Positions 19,391-20,208 of a stretch of DNA of 20,208 bases are shown piece after piece. Each line of letters begins with the position of its first letter. Positions within the stretch are counted from its first letter, which is position 1. Origin of the DNA: an uncultured Phycisphaerales bacterium (GTDB lineage Bacteria; Planctomycetota; Phycisphaerae; WQYP01); contig CAIPTQ010000332.1 in the NCBI GenBank assembly GCA_903868035.1, positions 1 to 20,208 of the forward strand, given 5' to 3'. The position numbers and the translations under genes were made by a program. The notes below the pieces were generated by a model. It did no database searches, was not told the origin of the DNA, and was given only the letters and a program-made list of their open reading frames with translations.

Positions 19391-19879
19391 ATGCAGGTCG
19401 CCAAGAACGCCGTCGTCACCATCGACTACACCCTTAAAAACCCCGACGGCCACGTCATCGATTCCACCAGTAATGAAAACCGCCAACCCCTCCCCTACAT
19501 CCACGGCACCGGCGGCCTCATTCCCGGACTCGAAAAAGCCCTCGATGGCAAAAACCCCGGCGATGCCCTTTCCGTCATCGTCCCCCCCGAGGAAGCCTAC
19601 GGACCCCGTGATGAAAAACTCATCAACAGCGTCCCCAAAACCGCCTTCGGCAACAACGCCATCGTCGTCGGCGCCCAGTTCCGCACCCAGGACAAACAAG
19701 GCCACCAGCATGTCGTCACCATCGCCAAGATTGATGCCGACACCGTCACCATCGACGCCAACCACCCCCTCGCCGGCATCACGCTGCATTTCGAGGTGAC
19801 CATCAAGGACGTGCGTGAAGCCACCCCCGATGAACTCGCCCACGGCCACGTCCACGGCCCCGGCGGCCATCACCACTGA
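19391..19879 (+). CDS. slyD: SlyD-type FKBP peptidyl-prolyl isomerase
   Basis: SlyD is a cytoplasmic proline isomerase and chaperone, often with a nickel-binding tail. The 162-residue product has the FKBP start (VTIDYTLKNPDGHVID) and the active-site region PLPYIHGTGGLIPGLEKAL. The inserted chaperone flap (about residues 70-120) contains EEAYGPRDEKLINSVPKTAF, and the FKBP end is HPLAGITLHFEVTIKDVREAT. A short His-rich tail (HGHVHGPGGHHH) is consistent with metal binding, although it lacks the cysteines of the E. coli tail. GGAG lies upstream of the ATG at 19391. Confidence 0.93.
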   Translation: MQVAKNAVVTIDYTLKNPDGHVIDSTSNENRQPLPYIHGTGGLIPGLEKALDGKNPGDALSVIVPPEEAYGPRDEKLINSVPKTAFGNNAIVVGAQFRTQDKQGHQHVVTIAKIDADTVTIDANHPLAGITLHFEVTIKDVREATPDELAHGHVHGPGGHHH

Positions 19880-19886
19880 GTATATC

Positions 19887-19910
19887 GGAGCCGCGACCGT
19901 AAGGGAGCGA
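19887..19910. repeat. Dispersed GGAGCCGCGACCGT-type repeat
   Basis: The 24-base segment begins GGAGCCGCGACCGTAAGG and ends GGAGCGA, so GGAGC flanks it on both sides. I recall very similar short sequences scattered between genes in planctomycete and acidobacterial genomes, where they appear in translation as peptides such as PYGRGS. Only one copy is in this window. Confidence 0.4.
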
Positions 19911-19934
19911 CCATCCGATCCGCGCTGTACGGTG

Positions 19935-19977
19935 TGGCCAGTCACCTGTAACTGGCCACGGACCACTGACCACGGAC
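19935..19977. repeat. Heptamer array with inverted halves before pheT
   Basis: TGGCCAGT (19935-19942) and ACTGGCCA (19951-19958) form an eight-base inverted repeat. They are followed by CGGACCA, CTGACCA, CGGACCA in direct order, ending seven bases before the pheT ATG. The two pairing octamers are identical to those in the nuoA-nuoB spacer. Confidence 0.8.
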
Positions 19978-19983
19978 CAAGCC

Positions 19984-20208
19984 ATGAAAATCGCCCTCGA
20001 CTGGATCGCCGATTACCTCTCGCCGACCCCCGCGGCCGCCGCGGCCGCCGACGCCCTCATGAACGCCGGCCTCCCCATCGAATCCACCGCCGACGCCCAA
20101 GGCGCCGCCGCCCCCACCCACGTCCTCGACGTCGAAGTCACCTCCAACCGCACCGACTGCTTCTGCCACGTCGGCCTGGCCCGTGAACTCTCCGCCCTCC
20201 TCGGCGGC
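19984..20208 (+). CDS. pheT: Phenylalanine--tRNA ligase beta subunit, N-terminal part
   Basis: PheT is the beta chain of the heterotetrameric enzyme that charges tRNA-Phe. The first 75 codons are present; the gene runs off the right edge. The start, MKIALDWIADYLSP, and the conserved strand VLDVEVTSNRTDCFCHVGLA followed by RELSALLGG are characteristic of its N-terminal domain. This product has a short Ala-rich stretch (PTPAAAAAADAL). pheS is not upstream; slyD is. No Shine-Dalgarno sequence is evident, and a heptamer array occupies the position where it would lie. Confidence 0.93.
   Translation, partial: MKIALDWIADYLSPTPAAAAAADALMNAGLPIESTADAQGAAAPTHVLDVEVTSNRTDCFCHVGLARELSALLGG

Noticed and set aside
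1..20208. tRNA, rRNA or insertion-sequence genes
   Set aside because: I saw no tRNA-like cloverleaf with a TTCGA-type loop, no rRNA segments and no transposase motifs or terminal repeats on either strand.

Overview
This is a GC-rich bacterial chromosome segment that most resembles Planctomycetota, probably a Phycisphaerae-type organism. The clues are a lipoprotein with a TIGR03067-type (planctomycetal) domain, two protein families I recall mainly from planctomycetes (the 348-aa acidic 'ECW' protein and the AbiEii-like nucleotidyltransferase), GspG/PilA-like prepilins sharing an ILIVVIILGILAAIVIPQF helix, and dispersed period-7 repeats. The assignment rests on protein-family impressions, not on a marker gene.

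Layout. (1) 1-2119: a divergent complex I region. The start of a NuoJ-like membrane subunit lies on the minus strand, and nuoA-nuoB lie on the plus strand. Between them is a 90-aa hypothetical gene followed one base later by an HNH-endonuclease gene broken by an amber codon. (2) 2207-3300: a single-domain STAS protein and ribose-5-phosphate isomerase A. (3) 3314-10198, all minus strand: a type IV pilus / type II secretion-like locus. In transcription order it has two nearly identical prepilins (each with its own terminator-like hairpin), a 740-aa TMTC-like membrane glycosyltransferase with TPRs, a third prepilin overlapping it by 4 bp, a small membrane-anchored coiled-coil protein, and a tightly overlapped pilM-pilN-pilO module. 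Upstream of the first prepilin is a 480-bp leader region with a good promoter, a 48-codon ORF with a strong Shine-Dalgarno site, and an 80-bp imperfect inverted repeat beginning at its stop codon. (4) 10680-12676, minus strand: a nadC-birA operon (ATGA overlap). (5) 12794-14985, plus strand: an uncharacterised acidic protein and an M29-type aminopeptidase. (6) 15110-16754: very small secreted or membrane proteins (a TIGR03067 lipoprotein, a 39-aa membrane peptide, a 69-aa lipoprotein, a 74-aa collagen-like lipoprotein) with a candidate small structured RNA ending in a strong terminator. (7) 17304-20208: an HlyD-type periplasmic adaptor, an AbiEii-like nucleotidyltransferase, a SlyD-type FKBP isomerase and the start of pheT.

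The most distinctive feature is a set of short arrays of degenerate heptamers (units such as AGTGGCC/CTGACCA, ATTGGTA and ATCGAAA), plus one related period-8 array. They occur between genes and also inside three coding regions: nadC, the N terminus of birA and the TMTC-like gene. There the arrays are read in frame as extra peptide, and the same repeat units recur in intergenic DNA of this window. The second point of interest is the pilus locus, where a TMTC-like O-mannosyltransferase homologue is translationally coupled to a prepilin, suggesting a dedicated pilin-glycosylation arrangement.
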